A DNA stretch of 64,000 nucleotides from Breoghania sp037026715 (GCF_037026715.1 NZ_JBANCG010000005.1:186001-250000); one strand, 5' to 3'; counted from the stretch's first letter, positions 50,192 through 60,090 are shown. The notes: generated by a model from the letters alone, not told the origin. Translations and numbers: made by a program.

Positions 50192-53100
50192 CTATTCGAA
50201 GATCTTCCTGAAAATCCCCGGCGCGATCGCCGACATCGGGTTCACGGACACCACGGGCGTGTCGAGTGCGCCGGTCACGCGGAAATTCACGCCCAGAAGG
50301 CCGCCATTGCGGCCGCCGACGAGTTGGCCCAGCACAGGGATCTGGCCGAACAGGTTGTTGACCGCATAGGCCGGCACCAGAGTGCCCTTCATGTTCACCT
50401 GCTGCGTGCTGAGGTTTATCGTGCCCTCCATCGCGCCGCCCAGAACCGAACCGCGCAGCGCGCCGGAATCGATCGTCAGCACCGGCCCCACCTTGTGGAA
50501 GCGTACGTCGAGCTTCTGGAACGACATCTCGCCGTTGGCCAGCACGCGACGGCGCGAGATCGGGCGGGAATCGGCGCCCAGCAGGGCCGGGTCCGCACTG
50601 ACGATCTTCTTCAGCGCCGGGTCGTCGGTGATCGCCAGATCGGAGACAACCAGCCGACCGACCGCGCGACCGTTCGCCGGCAGGGCGACCGTGATCGTCG
50701 CATCGCCGCCCAGAAGCCGTTCGTAGAAATCGACGAAACGGAAAAGCCCGCCCGCATCGTCGGTATCGACCCGGAGCTGGCGCTGCGCGCCCGCGCCGGT
50801 CAGCGCCGCGGTCACGTCGCTGCGTCCGTTGACCAGACCGCTCGCCGCCATGTCGACGATGGTGCCGTCCGCGGAGTTGAGGTCGAGCGAGAAGTTGGTG
50901 ATCGCGGTGTCGTGAAAGCCGAGCAGCCGGTCGGCGCGCATCTTCACGGTCAGCGTCCGCCCCTTCGCGCCGAATGCATCGTCTTCCCCGGAGGACCGCC
51001 GCAACTTCGAGATCAGCCCGCGTCCGTCGAAGCTCTTGGCGTCGTGCTCGACGGCGTAGCCGGATTTCGTGCGGGTGATGGAAAGCGATCCGTTGTCGGT
51101 CGTGCGCAGCGCGAATTTCGAGAAGTTGGCGTCCAGAAGCTCGCCGTCCTTGTCGAGACGCAAGCCGCCTTCCACATCGACCCCGTCCGAGGTCAGGCGG
51201 AAATCGTCGACGATCTGGATGCCCTTGCTCTCGTGCACGGTGAAGCGCGCCCTCGCCGGCACGCCCGCGCCCTTTGTCCAGCCGATTTCGGGAAGGCGCA
51301 GCTCGCTCTGGGTCAGGTCGGCGACAACGCTTCGCTCGCCGTCCTCGCTCGTCTGCATCGTGAGCCGCAGCTTGCCGTCGATGATCCCTCCGAGGTCGAT
51401 GCCGCGCTCGCGCAGATCGCCCGCATCGAAGTCGAGAACGACGTCCTGGTTGCGGTCGCTGGGGCTGCCCTCCAGCGGCTGGTCGAGATTGATCTCCACC
51501 GGCAAGCCGTTCAGCACCCCGCGCCCGTGCACCTCCGCCGCCGCCGGATTGGCCTTCACCTGCAGGTCCGCGTTGCGCACCGTCTGGCCGCCGATCGGCT
51601 CGGAACTCGAAAAATCCTTCAGCTCCGCAGCCACCTTCCATGAAACCTCGCTGGCGGCGACGGGCTCGTCGTCGCGGCGCAGCGGGAAGGACGTGGAGAT
51701 CGTGACCGTCGCCTTGCCCGACAGGCTGTCGGGACTGATGTCGAGCCGGCTGCGACCGTTGACCGGGTCCTGTGAGGCGATGCGCGCGATGTCGCCCGCC
51801 TCCCCCTTCAGCGTCAGGTCCAGCTTGCCGAGCTTCTCGTCCGGCCGCAGGTCGGGAATGGAGAACACCCCGCCCGCGACATCGACCTGACCGCCGCCGG
51901 GCGCCACCGTCTTCGCACTCTCGACATTCAGCGAAAAGCCGCCATTGCGGATCGTTCCCGTTGCCTTGATATCGGTCAGATCCGGCAGGTCTCCGATCGT
52001 CCGGAGCGCGCCGCCCTCGAGTGAAAAGTCAAGCCGCAGACCCTCGTCGGTCCAGCCGATGGTGTCGGGATCGCCGTCAAAGCCCAGCGGGTCGAGCGCC
52101 ACGATGAAGCGGGCATCGCGGAACCGCCCCGACACCGCGTGGCGGATGAACCAATCGCGCGCCTCCGGCACCATCATGGCCGGCCACAGCCGCTTCAGGC
52201 TTGCGACCGTCAGCTCCGGCGAGGAGACGGCCACGGCCGCCAGCGGTCCGTCGGGACCGAATTCCACGCTGCCGGCCGCCGTCACGCTGATGGGACCCGC
52301 GCGCAGGTTGAATGTGTCGATGTCGATCAGCATGCGCGCGGGATCGAAGCTGCCGAAGGCGAGCCCGCGGTCGAGCGTCAGCGGCCGGCCGGGAACGTCA
52401 CGCGGCTTGAGCCGGGCCTGCGGCGTCTCGATGGCGAACTGCCACTTGTCGCGCGTGGCATCCGGCGGGCGGATCTCGCCGTGGAAAACGATCCGCGTGT
52501 CGCCGAAGGCCGCAAAGGAGGGTTCCAGCACGATATTCGGCCGGTCCGGCGTCCATGACAGCCCCAGCAGCATCTCGTCGATCAGGATCGCGTCGTCGTT
52601 GTGCAGGCTGATGTAGCCGGCGCCGACGCCGAGCCGCATCTCGCCGCGCTTGAGCTTGCCGTCCGCATCCAGATGGAACATCGCCTGGGGAAACAGCGGC
52701 AGCCCGAGCCCGCGCCCGGCGCGCACCGGATAGTCGGCCGGCAACAGGTCGGCGATGGTGACGTCCGAGGCCGCGATGGAGAACCAGCGCCCGCCTCCCT
52801 TCTCCTCCTGCCCGTTGCGGAACCGGATGTTCCAGCGCCCGGCACGTCCCGCGACCGAGGCGTCGATCTGCATCATATGGCCGGTCTCATCCGGCGCGAT
52901 CCGCATGTCGATGGTCTGGAAGCGGCGGTCGAGCGCGCCGGTAAGATCGACCTCGGCGTCGTCCACCTCGATGCTCTCGATGCCGAAGGTGGCGAAATCG
53001 GCAACCGCCGCGCCGAGCGTCGCATCCACGTCGCCGGCAAGTTCGGCGGCGGAGGGAAATGCAGTCGACGCCCCCTCGCCCCGATCGATCTGCACGGTCG

Positions 53101-53509
53101 GGCGCACGAGCTTGATCCTGCCGATGCTGAAATCGCCCAGAAAGAGCCCGGAGAGCGACCGGTCCACGCGGACCTCCGGCACCTCGGCGGAGATCGCGCC
53201 ATCCTGGGAGCGGACGGTCATATCGAGCAGCGTCAGGGGCGCGGCGGCCGTGCCGGAAAGATCGATGCGCACCGCCTCCACGGAAACGGGCGCGCCGCGG
53301 CTGCGCTCGGAAAGCTGGGCGGAGACGAGCTGGCCCAGCCACACGCTGTCATAGGGCGCGGAGGCGAGCCGGGCCGCGACGAGGATCAGGAACGCGAGTA
53401 CGACGAGGGCCGCCAGAGTGCGCAGGCGCGGAATCCGGCGCCGCGCCCGCCTCTTTTGGTTTTCCGCGGCGGCGGGTCCTGCGTGCCGACGAAATCGTGG
53501 CCGTTTCAC
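50192..53509 (-). CDS. AsmA-like/YhdP-type (DUF3971) giant envelope protein
   Basis: A 1105-residue protein with one N-terminal membrane helix (about 31-48, LAALVVLAFLILVAARLA) and a basic cytoplasmic tail before it. The remaining 1050 residues are periplasmic and rich in beta-strand repeats of the AsmA/TamB/YhdP bridge type. The AsmA-like C-terminal part includes SFQKLDVRFHKVGPVLTIDS and GALRGSVLGGAMEGTINL, then NNLFGQIPVLGQLVGGRNGG and LLGVNFRVTGALDTPVVSVN. Relatives carry phospholipids between the two membranes. The last residues are MSAIAPGIFRKIFE, as in other alphaproteobacterial members. It is a single gene, divergent from bcp. Confidence 0.88.
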   Translation of the reverse strand: MKRPRFRRHAGPAAAENQKRRARRRIPRLRTLAALVVLAFLILVAARLASAPYDSVWLGQLVSAQLSERSRGAPVSVEAVRIDLSGTAAAPLTLLDMTVRSQDGAISAEVPEVRVDRSLSGLFLGDFSIGRIKLVRPTVQIDRGEGASTAFPSAAELAGDVDATLGAAVADFATFGIESIEVDDAEVDLTGALDRRFQTIDMRIAPDETGHMMQIDASVAGRAGRWNIRFRNGQEEKGGGRWFSIAASDVTIADLLPADYPVRAGRGLGLPLFPQAMFHLDADGKLKRGEMRLGVGAGYISLHNDDAILIDEMLLGLSWTPDRPNIVLEPSFAAFGDTRIVFHGEIRPPDATRDKWQFAIETPQARLKPRDVPGRPLTLDRGLAFGSFDPARMLIDIDTFNLRAGPISVTAAGSVEFGPDGPLAAVAVSSPELTVASLKRLWPAMMVPEARDWFIRHAVSGRFRDARFIVALDPLGFDGDPDTIGWTDEGLRLDFSLEGGALRTIGDLPDLTDIKATGTIRNGGFSLNVESAKTVAPGGGQVDVAGGVFSIPDLRPDEKLGKLDLTLKGEAGDIARIASQDPVNGRSRLDISPDSLSGKATVTISTSFPLRRDDEPVAASEVSWKVAAELKDFSSSEPIGGQTVRNADLQVKANPAAAEVHGRGVLNGLPVEINLDQPLEGSPSDRNQDVVLDFDAGDLRERGIDLGGIIDGKLRLTMQTSEDGERSVVADLTQSELRLPEIGWTKGAGVPARARFTVHESKGIQIVDDFRLTSDGVDVEGGLRLDKDGELLDANFSKFALRTTDNGSLSITRTKSGYAVEHDAKSFDGRGLISKLRRSSGEDDAFGAKGRTLTVKMRADRLLGFHDTAITNFSLDLNSADGTIVDMAASGLVNGRSDVTAALTGAGAQRQLRVDTDDAGGLFRFVDFYERLLGGDATITVALPANGRAVGRLVVSDLAITDDPALKKIVSADPALLGADSRPISRRRVLANGEMSFQKLDVRFHKVGPVLTIDSGALRGSVLGGAMEGTINLSTQQVNMKGTLVPAYAVNNLFGQIPVLGQLVGGRNGGLLGVNFRVTGALDTPVVSVNPMSAIAPGIFRKIFE

Positions 53510-53768
53510 AGGCGCTCTTTCCCCTTGATCCGGTATGCCGGGCCTGTACCCTCGGCCCGTTCAGCCCGCCGTCTCTCCGGCTCGGTTTGCGGTCGCGTCG
53601 CGCACCGTCTCACCCGCCGTTTCAAAGCCCCGTTAGGGCCTAACTTCTGACACGGATTCCGGCCGGGCGCACGTTCAAAACTGCCGTTTGCGTCAGTTGC
53701 GCACAGGTGCCCCGACCAGCGGCTCCGTTTGTTCTTTATGCGGCGAAAGCCGACGAAAGGAAGGCATC

Positions 53769-54239
53769 ATGAGCGAATTGAGCGAAGGAAACCCGGCTCC
53801 CGACTTCACATTACCGACAGACAGCGGTGAAACCGTCCGGCTCGGCGATCTGAAGGGGCGCAAGGTCGTGGTCTATTTCTATCCCAAGGCCGACACGCCG
53901 GGCTGCACCACCGAGGCGCTCGACTTCACCGCCCGCAAGGCCGAATTCGAGGCCGCCGGCGCGACCGTCATAGCACTGTCGCCGGATGCTTGCGCAAAGC
54001 ATGCGAAATTCCGCGCCAAGCACGATCTGGATGTGATCCTCGCCTCCGACGAGGACCATGCGGTGGCCGATCTCTTTGGCGTGTGGGTGGAAAAGAAGAA
54101 TTACGGCCGCACCTACATGGGGATCGAGCGCTCCACCTTTCTCATCGACGCCGACGGCCGCATCGCGCGCATCTGGCGCAAGGTGAAGGTCAAGGACCAC
54201 GCCGAGACCGTGCTCGCCGCCGTGCGCGAACTCGGCTGA
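53769..54239 (+). CDS. bcp: Thiol peroxidase, Bcp/PrxQ-type peroxiredoxin
   Basis: Reduces hydroperoxides via a peroxidatic cysteine. The 156 residues show NPAPDFTLPTDSG, VVVYFYPKADTPGCTTEALD with peroxidatic Cys46, and the Bcp-type core. The second cysteine of the classical CxxxxC motif (E. coli Cys50) is a leucine here (Leu51). Another cysteine, Cys75, is in LSPDACAKHAKF and may be the resolving residue, as described for the alpha-3-type Bcp proteins. The start (MSELSEGN) follows GGAAGGCATC. It precedes the M23 gene on the same strand. Confidence 0.92.
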   Translation: MSELSEGNPAPDFTLPTDSGETVRLGDLKGRKVVVYFYPKADTPGCTTEALDFTARKAEFEAAGATVIALSPDACAKHAKFRAKHDLDVILASDEDHAVADLFGVWVEKKNYGRTYMGIERSTFLIDADGRIARIWRKVKVKDHAETVLAAVRELG

Positions 54240-54517
54240 ACGACGCCTCGGCCCGGCGCCTATGCCGGGCCGGACCGGCTGGGCCATCGCCCCCGCATCG
54301 TCGGACCGCCCTCGCCCCATTCCCACCTTTCCGCCAGCCCGCGACCTGCATGAAAAGCCTTTGTTAACCATACTGATCTCTAATTCCGGATGGGTCGGGG
54401 GAACGCTCGTGCTCGCGGCAAGGCGAAGCAGTTCGCCGGGCCTTGCGAAGTTCGGCGCACGGCCGGTCAAGGCCGCCTCCCGACAGGAATTTTCCGGTTT
54501 CCCACGCGGTCAGTATC

Positions 54518-55900
54518 ATGCGGCACTCATCCTCCTCCGGTCGAACGTCAGACAGGGAGCGGCTGCGAATCATTCTCGCGCACGGCGACCGGGCCACCGC
54601 CTTCACCGTACGGCCCGCGCTCGCCGTCTCCCTGCTTGCCGGCTGTGCACTGCTGATGGCCGGCTATGTCGGCGCCGCCGGTTATCTCATGTTGCGCGAC
54701 GACGGCCCCGCCCGCCCCTCGGTCGCGCAATTGCGCCAGGCCCGCGCCTATGAGGACCGCATCGCGGACTTGCGCGCCCGCATCGACCGCATCACCAGCC
54801 GCAGCCTCGTCGCCCAGCACACCTACGAACAGCAGATCGAGGCACTGACGAAGCGCCAGGGCGAAATCGATGCCCGCCATGCCCGCGTCGCCGATGTGCT
54901 TGCGCGCGCCGCCGAAACGGGTCTCAGCATCGCCGCCGCCGGCCCCCTGCCGCCGGAAAAGCCGCGCTCCCCGCTCGGGCCCGCGATGGAAGCTGCCGCG
55001 ACCGCGGGTCTGCCCGAAAGCCTGGAGACCGCGCCGGTCGATGCCAGCCCCACCGATTTCGCCCCCGTCGATTTCGCCCTGCGCGGCTCGATGGAGACGC
55101 CGGCGCGCAAGGCCAACCGCATGCCGGTCACCCGACCCGTGGCGGACACGCCTGCCGCAGACAATCCCCCGCTCCAGCCCGCCCCCGCGACCGACCCGGC
55201 GCGTTCCGACAAGATGGTCATGAACCGGATCGGCAACGCGCTGGAGGTGATGGACCGGCAGTCGGAGACGGCGCTCGACCTCATCGCGGTCACCGCCGAA
55301 CGCCACATCGCCCGCATCGAGCGCGTGACGCGCTCGCTCGGCCTCAAGGTCGACGATACCGGAAACGATGCGGTGGGCGGTCCGTTCGAGCCGCTGGCGA
55401 GCGACACCAGTTTCGACGACCGGCTGGCGCGTGCCGAGCGCGCCGTGGCGCGGCTGTCGGCCTTGCGCGACGGCATCCGCTCGCTTCCGCTCGCCGCCCC
55501 GATCGACGGACCGCTGTCGGTCAGCAGCGAATACGGCGCACGGCTCGATCCGTTCCTGGGAACGCCGGCGATGCACACCGGCGTCGACCTGCGCGCGGCC
55601 TACGGCGCGCCGGTACATGCCACGGCAGCTGGAAAGGTCGTGTCGGCGGGGCCGAACGGCGGCTACGGGCTGATGGTCGAGATCGACCACGGCAACGGGA
55701 TTTCCACCCGCTACGGCCACATGAGCCGCGTGCTCGTCACGCCTGGAGAACATGTCGCGGCCGGCGCCGTCATCGGCGAGGCCGGCAGCACGGGCCGCTC
55801 GACCGGCACCCACGTGCATTACGAAACGCGGCTGAGGTCCGGTCCCGTCGATCCGGAGACGTTCCTCGGCGCCGGCGAGAAGCTCGCCGGAATTCTGTAA
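54518..55900 (+). CDS. M23 family metallopeptidase (LytM domain)
   Basis: A 460-residue protein with one membrane helix near the N-terminus (about 30-60, VRPALAVSLLAGCALLMAGY), a coiled-coil section (RQARAYEDRIADLRARIDRI), a long Pro/Ala-rich linker and a C-terminal peptidase M23 domain. The zinc-site residues are present: MHTGVDLRAAYG (His, Asp), YGHMS and GTHVHYETR. The domain is therefore likely active on peptidoglycan cross-links or is an EnvC/NlpD-type activator of an amidase; the intact HxH favours the former. The start is Met at 54518; the frame is open from 54443. It precedes a repeat and exoR. Confidence 0.9.
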   Translation: MRHSSSSGRTSDRERLRIILAHGDRATAFTVRPALAVSLLAGCALLMAGYVGAAGYLMLRDDGPARPSVAQLRQARAYEDRIADLRARIDRITSRSLVAQHTYEQQIEALTKRQGEIDARHARVADVLARAAETGLSIAAAGPLPPEKPRSPLGPAMEAAATAGLPESLETAPVDASPTDFAPVDFALRGSMETPARKANRMPVTRPVADTPAADNPPLQPAPATDPARSDKMVMNRIGNALEVMDRQSETALDLIAVTAERHIARIERVTRSLGLKVDDTGNDAVGGPFEPLASDTSFDDRLARAERAVARLSALRDGIRSLPLAAPIDGPLSVSSEYGARLDPFLGTPAMHTGVDLRAAYGAPVHATAAGKVVSAGPNGGYGLMVEIDHGNGISTRYGHMSRVLVTPGEHVAAGAVIGEAGSTGRSTGTHVHYETRLRSGPVDPETFLGAGEKLAGIL

Positions 55901-55947
55901 GCCGTTTCAAGGCTTGAAAGAGAGCGATCGCCGGGGTTTCGGCTCGC

Positions 55948-56078
55948 GGCTCATCCTTCGGGACAGCGCTGACGCGCCTTCTCAGGATGACGTTGTATTT
56001 GTTGACGTAATTGAGGAAATTACAACACGGAGAACGTCATCCTGAGGAGGCCTGACAAGGCCGTCTCGAAGGACGGGC
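55948..56078. repeat. A-family cloverleaf palindrome, copy A6
   Basis: Outer arms are degenerate (CATCCTTCGGGACAG and CGTCTCGAAGGACGG); the inner hairpin CTCAGGATGACGTT with GAACGTCATCCTGAG is intact. Left side hairpin GCGC-TGAC-GCGC; right one GGCCT-GACA-AGGCC. Lies between convergent M23 and exoR genes. Confidence 0.88.
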
Positions 56079-56129
56079 GACGAGTATCCGTGCAACCGTC
56101 GCCGGCTTCCGAACGCCCGGAGGGACGGG

Positions 56130-56972
56130 TCACCGCGAGGCGATGTCCTTCTGGTTCCAGTTCTGGGCGAGCTTCATCGCGCGGCGGCGTTCGGCTTCGC
56201 TGGCCAGCGAGAAGGCGCGCTCCTGGGTCTCTACGATCCAGGCGTCCTTCTTGCCATGCGCATGGGGCAGCGCGACCGTCAGCCACATCAGGCCGCGCAC
56301 GCGGTTCTGGCCGACGGCATCATCGAAGAACAGCAGCTTGCCCAGGGTCGCCTGCGCCTCGTAATGGTCCTTCAGCGCGGCGAGCTTCAGCCAGCGCGCG
56401 GCCATGTGCGGGTCGGGCTTTTCGTTGGCGGACCCCGCCAGATAGAGCCGGCCGAGATTGTACTGGGCATCGGCGTTGCCGAAATAGGAGGCGGCGTAGG
56501 TGAAGATCTCGCGCGCCCGGCGCACGTTCGGCTTGATCGCGGTGTTCTGGATGCCGGTCAGGTAATAGGAGCCGAGCGCCACGAACGCGCTGGCGACATA
56601 GGGCGCCTGCTCCGAACCCGGCGAATCGTCGGCGTGCTGATCGGCGATGCGGGAGAAATACTTGAAGGCCTTGAGATCGTCCTCGGCCACGCCGTCGCCG
56701 TCGGCATACATGCGCCCGAGCTTCCACTGCGCCGCCGGAACGCCGTTTTCCGCGGCAAAGGACAGCGCGTCGACCGCCTTCTGCTTGTTGCCGGCGAAAT
56801 AGGCCTGCGCGCCCTGGCGGAAGGCCTCCACCGGCGTCGTCTGCACGTTGGCCGCCGGCGCGGCGCCCGGGTCGAATGCGAAGCTCGCGTTGATCGGGCA
56901 CATCGCCAGCACGCCGCCCAGACCAAGCACACCAGCCAGACAATGGATCGCGTTGGTATTCCGCATGATCAT
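56130..56972 (-). CDS. exoR: ExoR-like periplasmic regulator with Sel1 repeats
   Basis: A 280-residue exported protein resembling rhizobial ExoR, which binds and restrains the ExoS sensor of the ExoS/ChvI system and so represses exopolysaccharide and controls motility. An N-terminal signal peptide runs to about residue 32, followed by FDPG as in ExoR. Sel1-type repeats include AALQWKLGRMYADGDGVAED-like AQWKLGRMYADGDGVAEDD, FTYAASYFGNADAQYNLGRL and ARWLKLAALKDHYEAQATLG. The RMYADGDGV block and the end FSLASEAERRRAMKLAQN match my memory of ExoR. The target two-component genes are not in this window. It converges with the M23 gene. Confidence 0.87.
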   Translation of the reverse strand: MIMRNTNAIHCLAGVLGLGGVLAMCPINASFAFDPGAAPAANVQTTPVEAFRQGAQAYFAGNKQKAVDALSFAAENGVPAAQWKLGRMYADGDGVAEDDLKAFKYFSRIADQHADDSPGSEQAPYVASAFVALGSYYLTGIQNTAIKPNVRRAREIFTYAASYFGNADAQYNLGRLYLAGSANEKPDPHMAARWLKLAALKDHYEAQATLGKLLFFDDAVGQNRVRGLMWLTVALPHAHGKKDAWIVETQERAFSLASEAERRRAMKLAQNWNQKDIASR

Positions 56973-57446
56973 TTTCTGTTCGTTACTCCGCGAAAGCCCG
57001 CAGCGAAGGTGATGCCGGTCCGTGCCCTGCCCGCCGTCGGCGCGCCCATATGCCCGTGTGGCAGGCTCGCTCTTCCGGCAGCCGGGGTCGGCGTACCTTC
57101 CCTTGCGCGGCGGCTTCTTCCGCCACAGCAGCGACCGTGCCCCGCAAGGGGTAAACGTCGCGTATCGATATCGGCGTTATCGGACCTTGATGCAGGCTTC
57201 CGGAGGTTTCCAGGATCTGGATCAAGGTCTGCTGGATCAATGTCCACGCCGCTCCCTGTCGACACGGTACATGCTCGCAGAAACGTGGCCGAAAGGGGGC
57301 GCACGCCGCGTCACGGATTGTTAGCCGATACATTCACGAAGGTGTGTTGCGCGCCGGGCACATTGGCCGAAAAACAGCCGCCCGAAGGCCCGATTCGCGC
57401 CAGAGTGGCGCCCATATCCCGCCGTTTTCGCAGGTTCCGCGACCGA
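56973..57446. other. Long leader upstream of exoR
   Basis: 474 bases between the exoR start and the small frame at 57447-57710. No credible gene. A GATCTGGATCAAGGTCTGCT stretch at 57213 contains a GATC-type direct pattern, but I see no clear operator. The exoR promoter (leftward) must lie here. Confidence 0.5.
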
Positions 57447-57710
57447 TCATGCGTTGCCGCCGGTGGCGTGGTCCCGGTCGGCCGCAGCCTCTGTGTCATG
57501 GCCCGCGTCCGCGCGGGGCACGAAGATCGCGGAGACGGTGGCCGAGACGGTCGCCGGCAACGCCGCCAGCGCAAGTGTCGCCAGCATGCCGGGCGGCGGC
57601 ATGAAGCGCGGATCGCGACGGAGCTGGACCTTGGAGAGCGCGGCCTCGGCGCGTTCTGCGCTCGTGCGTAGCTCGGCCAGCACCGCATGAAGTTCGGAGT
57701 GCGCGTCCAT
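57447..57710 (-). CDS. Small hypothetical protein with one hydrophobic segment
   Basis: 87 residues, not recognised. The N-terminal 35 residues look helical (MDAHSELHAVLAELRTSAER) and a hydrophobic segment follows (MLATLALAALPATVSATVSA), which could be a single membrane helix. The C-terminus is charged and low in complexity. GAGGTCC lies 4 bases before the ATG at 57710; Met39 upstream (57728) is an alternative. Several frames are open here in this high-GC stretch, so the call is uncertain. No family or partner is visible. Confidence 0.4.
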   Translation of the reverse strand: MDAHSELHAVLAELRTSAERAEAALSKVQLRRDPRFMPPPGMLATLALAALPATVSATVSAIFVPRADAGHDTEAAADRDHATGGNA

Positions 57711-57835
57711 TCTGGACCTCCAGTTCATGGGAGGCCGCAACACTAGGCGCGAGACGGTTTCGCCTTGGTTAATGAGATATGACGCGGAGGAATATGTTCT
57801 GCTTAGGAGCCGTTCGGAGTCGGGCGGGAACGTGT

Positions 57836-58130
57836 GGCGCATCCTTCGAGACGGCGCGGGCGCACCTCCTTAGTGTCTGGCCCGAAATGCGCGCGGCTTG
57901 CTCCTGACTGTCATCCCCGCGCAGGCGGGGATCCAGCACTCCGTGAGGGTAGCTGTTCAATTCGATAAGAAAACCTTGTGGTTACTGGATCCCCGCCTGC
58001 GCGGGGATGACAATGGTGCTTGTGGTTCTCTACAGGGACAAACGCCTGTGTTACAGAACACACGTATTATAATACCATTCCCGGGCCAGCCTCTGAGGAG
58101 GCCGCGTGAGCGTCCGTCCGAAGGATGGCC
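57836..58130. repeat. A7 outer arms with B3 and C nested, no inner A hairpin
   Basis: A outer arm and left side region (57836-57870), then B element 57871-58093 with ends CTGGCCCGAAATGC and ATACCATTCCCGGGCCAG, then CTGAGGAGGCCGCG and GTCCGAAGGATGG. The C element inside is 57909-58012, with arms TCATCCCCGCGCAGGCGGGG and CCCCGCCTGCGCGGGGATGA that are exact reverse complements. The A inner hairpin is absent, so B occupies its place. It lies downstream of recJ; the rest of this 448-base spacer holds nothing clear. Confidence 0.85.
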
Positions 58131-58158
58131 CCCGACCGGAACGCCCGCAATCAGCCCC

Positions 58159-60003
58159 CTAGCGCTGGCCGAGCTTCGGCTCCGCCGCGTCGAGCACGCG
58201 CAGCTGCACCTTGGGCGTTCCCTGCCAGTGATCGAGCGACAGGCATCCCGCCACGTGCAGCATGTGGCCGCGCGCGCCCAGAAGCGCCTTGCCCAGCGGC
58301 TGGTCGGCGCAGCGGAAGGCGATCGCCTTGATCGACGTACGGTCCGATCCCGCCAGTGACAAGCGCACATGGCCATTGCCGACCGTATCGGCGAAGGTGA
58401 CCCGATGGGAGGGCAGCGCGAAGATCGGCTCCGAATGGCCCGCACCAAAGGGGCCGGCCTTTTCCAGAAGCGCCATCAGCTCCAGCGTCGCGCCCGACGC
58501 CGTCACCGCGCCGTCGATCTTCAGGACATGGTCCTCGCGCGAGGCGGCGACAGCGGCCGACAGGCGCTCCTCCATGAAGGCCTTCAGGTCCTCCACCCGG
58601 TTGCGGTCCACCGTGAGGCCGGCCGCCATGGCATGCCCGCCGCCCTTGACGATGACGCCCGCGTCGACCGCCGCGCGAACGGCCGCGCCGAGATCCACCC
58701 CCGGTACGGAGCGCCCCGAGGCCGTGCCCCGTCCGTCCGCATCGAAGGCGATGGCGAAGGCGGGGCGGCGGTGGCGTTCCTTCAGGCGCGAAGCGATGAG
58801 CCCGACCACGCCCGGGTGCCAGGTATCGGAGCCTGTCACCAGAACCGACGGCCCCTCGCCGTCCAGCATCACGGCGGTCGCCTGCGCCTCGCCCTCTTCC
58901 AGCATGGCGGCTTCCATGGTCTGGCGTTCGGTGTTCAGCCGGTCGAGCTGCGCGGCGATCTGGCTTGCCGCCTGCGCGTCGTCGCACGACAGGAGCCGCG
59001 CGCCCAGCGCCGCATCGCCGATCCGCCCGCCGGCATTGATCCGAGGGCCAAGCAGGAAGCCGAGGTGGTAGGGCGTCAACGGCCCGTTCACACGCGAGAC
59101 ATCCGCCAGCGCCGCCAGCCCGGCGTTGCCGCGCCGGTGCATGGCGAAAAGGCCCTTGGTCACATAGGCCCGGTTGAGCCCCTGAAGCGGCACCACATCG
59201 CACACGGTGCCGAGCGCGACGAGATCGAGCCACGAGAGCAAATCCGGTGATTTGCCAGCGAAGTAACCACGTTTCTTCAACTCTCGCATGAGGGCGACGA
59301 GGACAAGGAACGTCACGCCCACGGCGGCCAGATGGCCCTGGCCGGAAAGATCGTCCTGCCGGTTCGGGTTGACCAGCGCCGCGCATGGCGGACGTTCCAC
59401 GCCCATCTGGTGATGGTCGGCGACGACCACGTCGAGCCCGATACGCTCCGCCTCCTCCAGCGCTTCGAAGGAGACCGAACCGCAATCGAGCGTCAAGACC
59501 AGGCTCGCGCCGCCGGCCTTCAGGTCGCGCATGGCCGCGGGGTTGGGGCCGTAACCCTCGATGATGCGGTCTGGAATGTAGATGCGCGGATCGAGGCCGA
59601 GGCTGCGCAGGCCGCGCGCCATCAGCGCCGACGACGTGGCGCCATCCACGTCGTAGTCGCCGAAGATGGCGACGCCCTCGCCACGCTCCACCGCGTCCGC
59701 CAGCCGGCTGGCGGCTGCGTCCATGTCGACAAGCGTCGAGGGATCGGGCATCAGCGCGCGAATGGACGGTTCGAGGAATTCCGCCGCGCCCTGCACATCG
59801 ACACCGCGCCCGGCGAGCACGCGGGCGACGACGTCGGGAATGCCGTTCTGCTGGGCGATGGCCTGCGCCTGGATCGCGCTTGCCGCATCGAGCCGCTCCC
59901 GCCAGGCCCGCCCCGTCGCGGAGCGCGAGACGCCGAGAAAGGCGCGCGTTTCCGGATCTTCGCGAAAACCGTCATGGCGGAGGGAGGCGGGCTTTGGCAG
60001 CAA
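58159..60003 (-). CDS. recJ: Single-stranded-DNA-specific exonuclease RecJ
   Basis: A 5'-3' ssDNA exonuclease for recombination and mismatch repair, 614 aa. DHH-family motifs: IFGDYDVDGATS (DYDVDG at 116-121), TLDCGS, VVVADHHQM (DHH at 196-198) and LGPRINAGGRI. The DHHA1 part contains VLVTGSDTWHPGVVGLIASR and GGGHAMAAGLT. An OB-fold C-terminal region follows. The start at 60003 (MLPKPASLRHDGFR) is the first Met. It is downstream of hom-glpX and separated from them by the MDR gene, an insertion compared with the gene order I recall from other Hyphomicrobiales. Confidence 0.95.
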   Translation of the reverse strand: MLPKPASLRHDGFREDPETRAFLGVSRSATGRAWRERLDAASAIQAQAIAQQNGIPDVVARVLAGRGVDVQGAAEFLEPSIRALMPDPSTLVDMDAAASRLADAVERGEGVAIFGDYDVDGATSSALMARGLRSLGLDPRIYIPDRIIEGYGPNPAAMRDLKAGGASLVLTLDCGSVSFEALEEAERIGLDVVVADHHQMGVERPPCAALVNPNRQDDLSGQGHLAAVGVTFLVLVALMRELKKRGYFAGKSPDLLSWLDLVALGTVCDVVPLQGLNRAYVTKGLFAMHRRGNAGLAALADVSRVNGPLTPYHLGFLLGPRINAGGRIGDAALGARLLSCDDAQAASQIAAQLDRLNTERQTMEAAMLEEGEAQATAVMLDGEGPSVLVTGSDTWHPGVVGLIASRLKERHRRPAFAIAFDADGRGTASGRSVPGVDLGAAVRAAVDAGVIVKGGGHAMAAGLTVDRNRVEDLKAFMEERLSAAVAASREDHVLKIDGAVTASGATLELMALLEKAGPFGAGHSEPIFALPSHRVTFADTVGNGHVRLSLAGSDRTSIKAIAFRCADQPLGKALLGARGHMLHVAGCLSLDHWQGTPKVQLRVLDAAEPKLGQR

Positions 60004-60090
60004 GGGGGGCTCGTCCGTTCGTTGGAGTTTAACCGCGACTATACCGCGAGTCGGGCGAGGATGCGGCGGCGGGAGAAGAGGAAGGGATTA

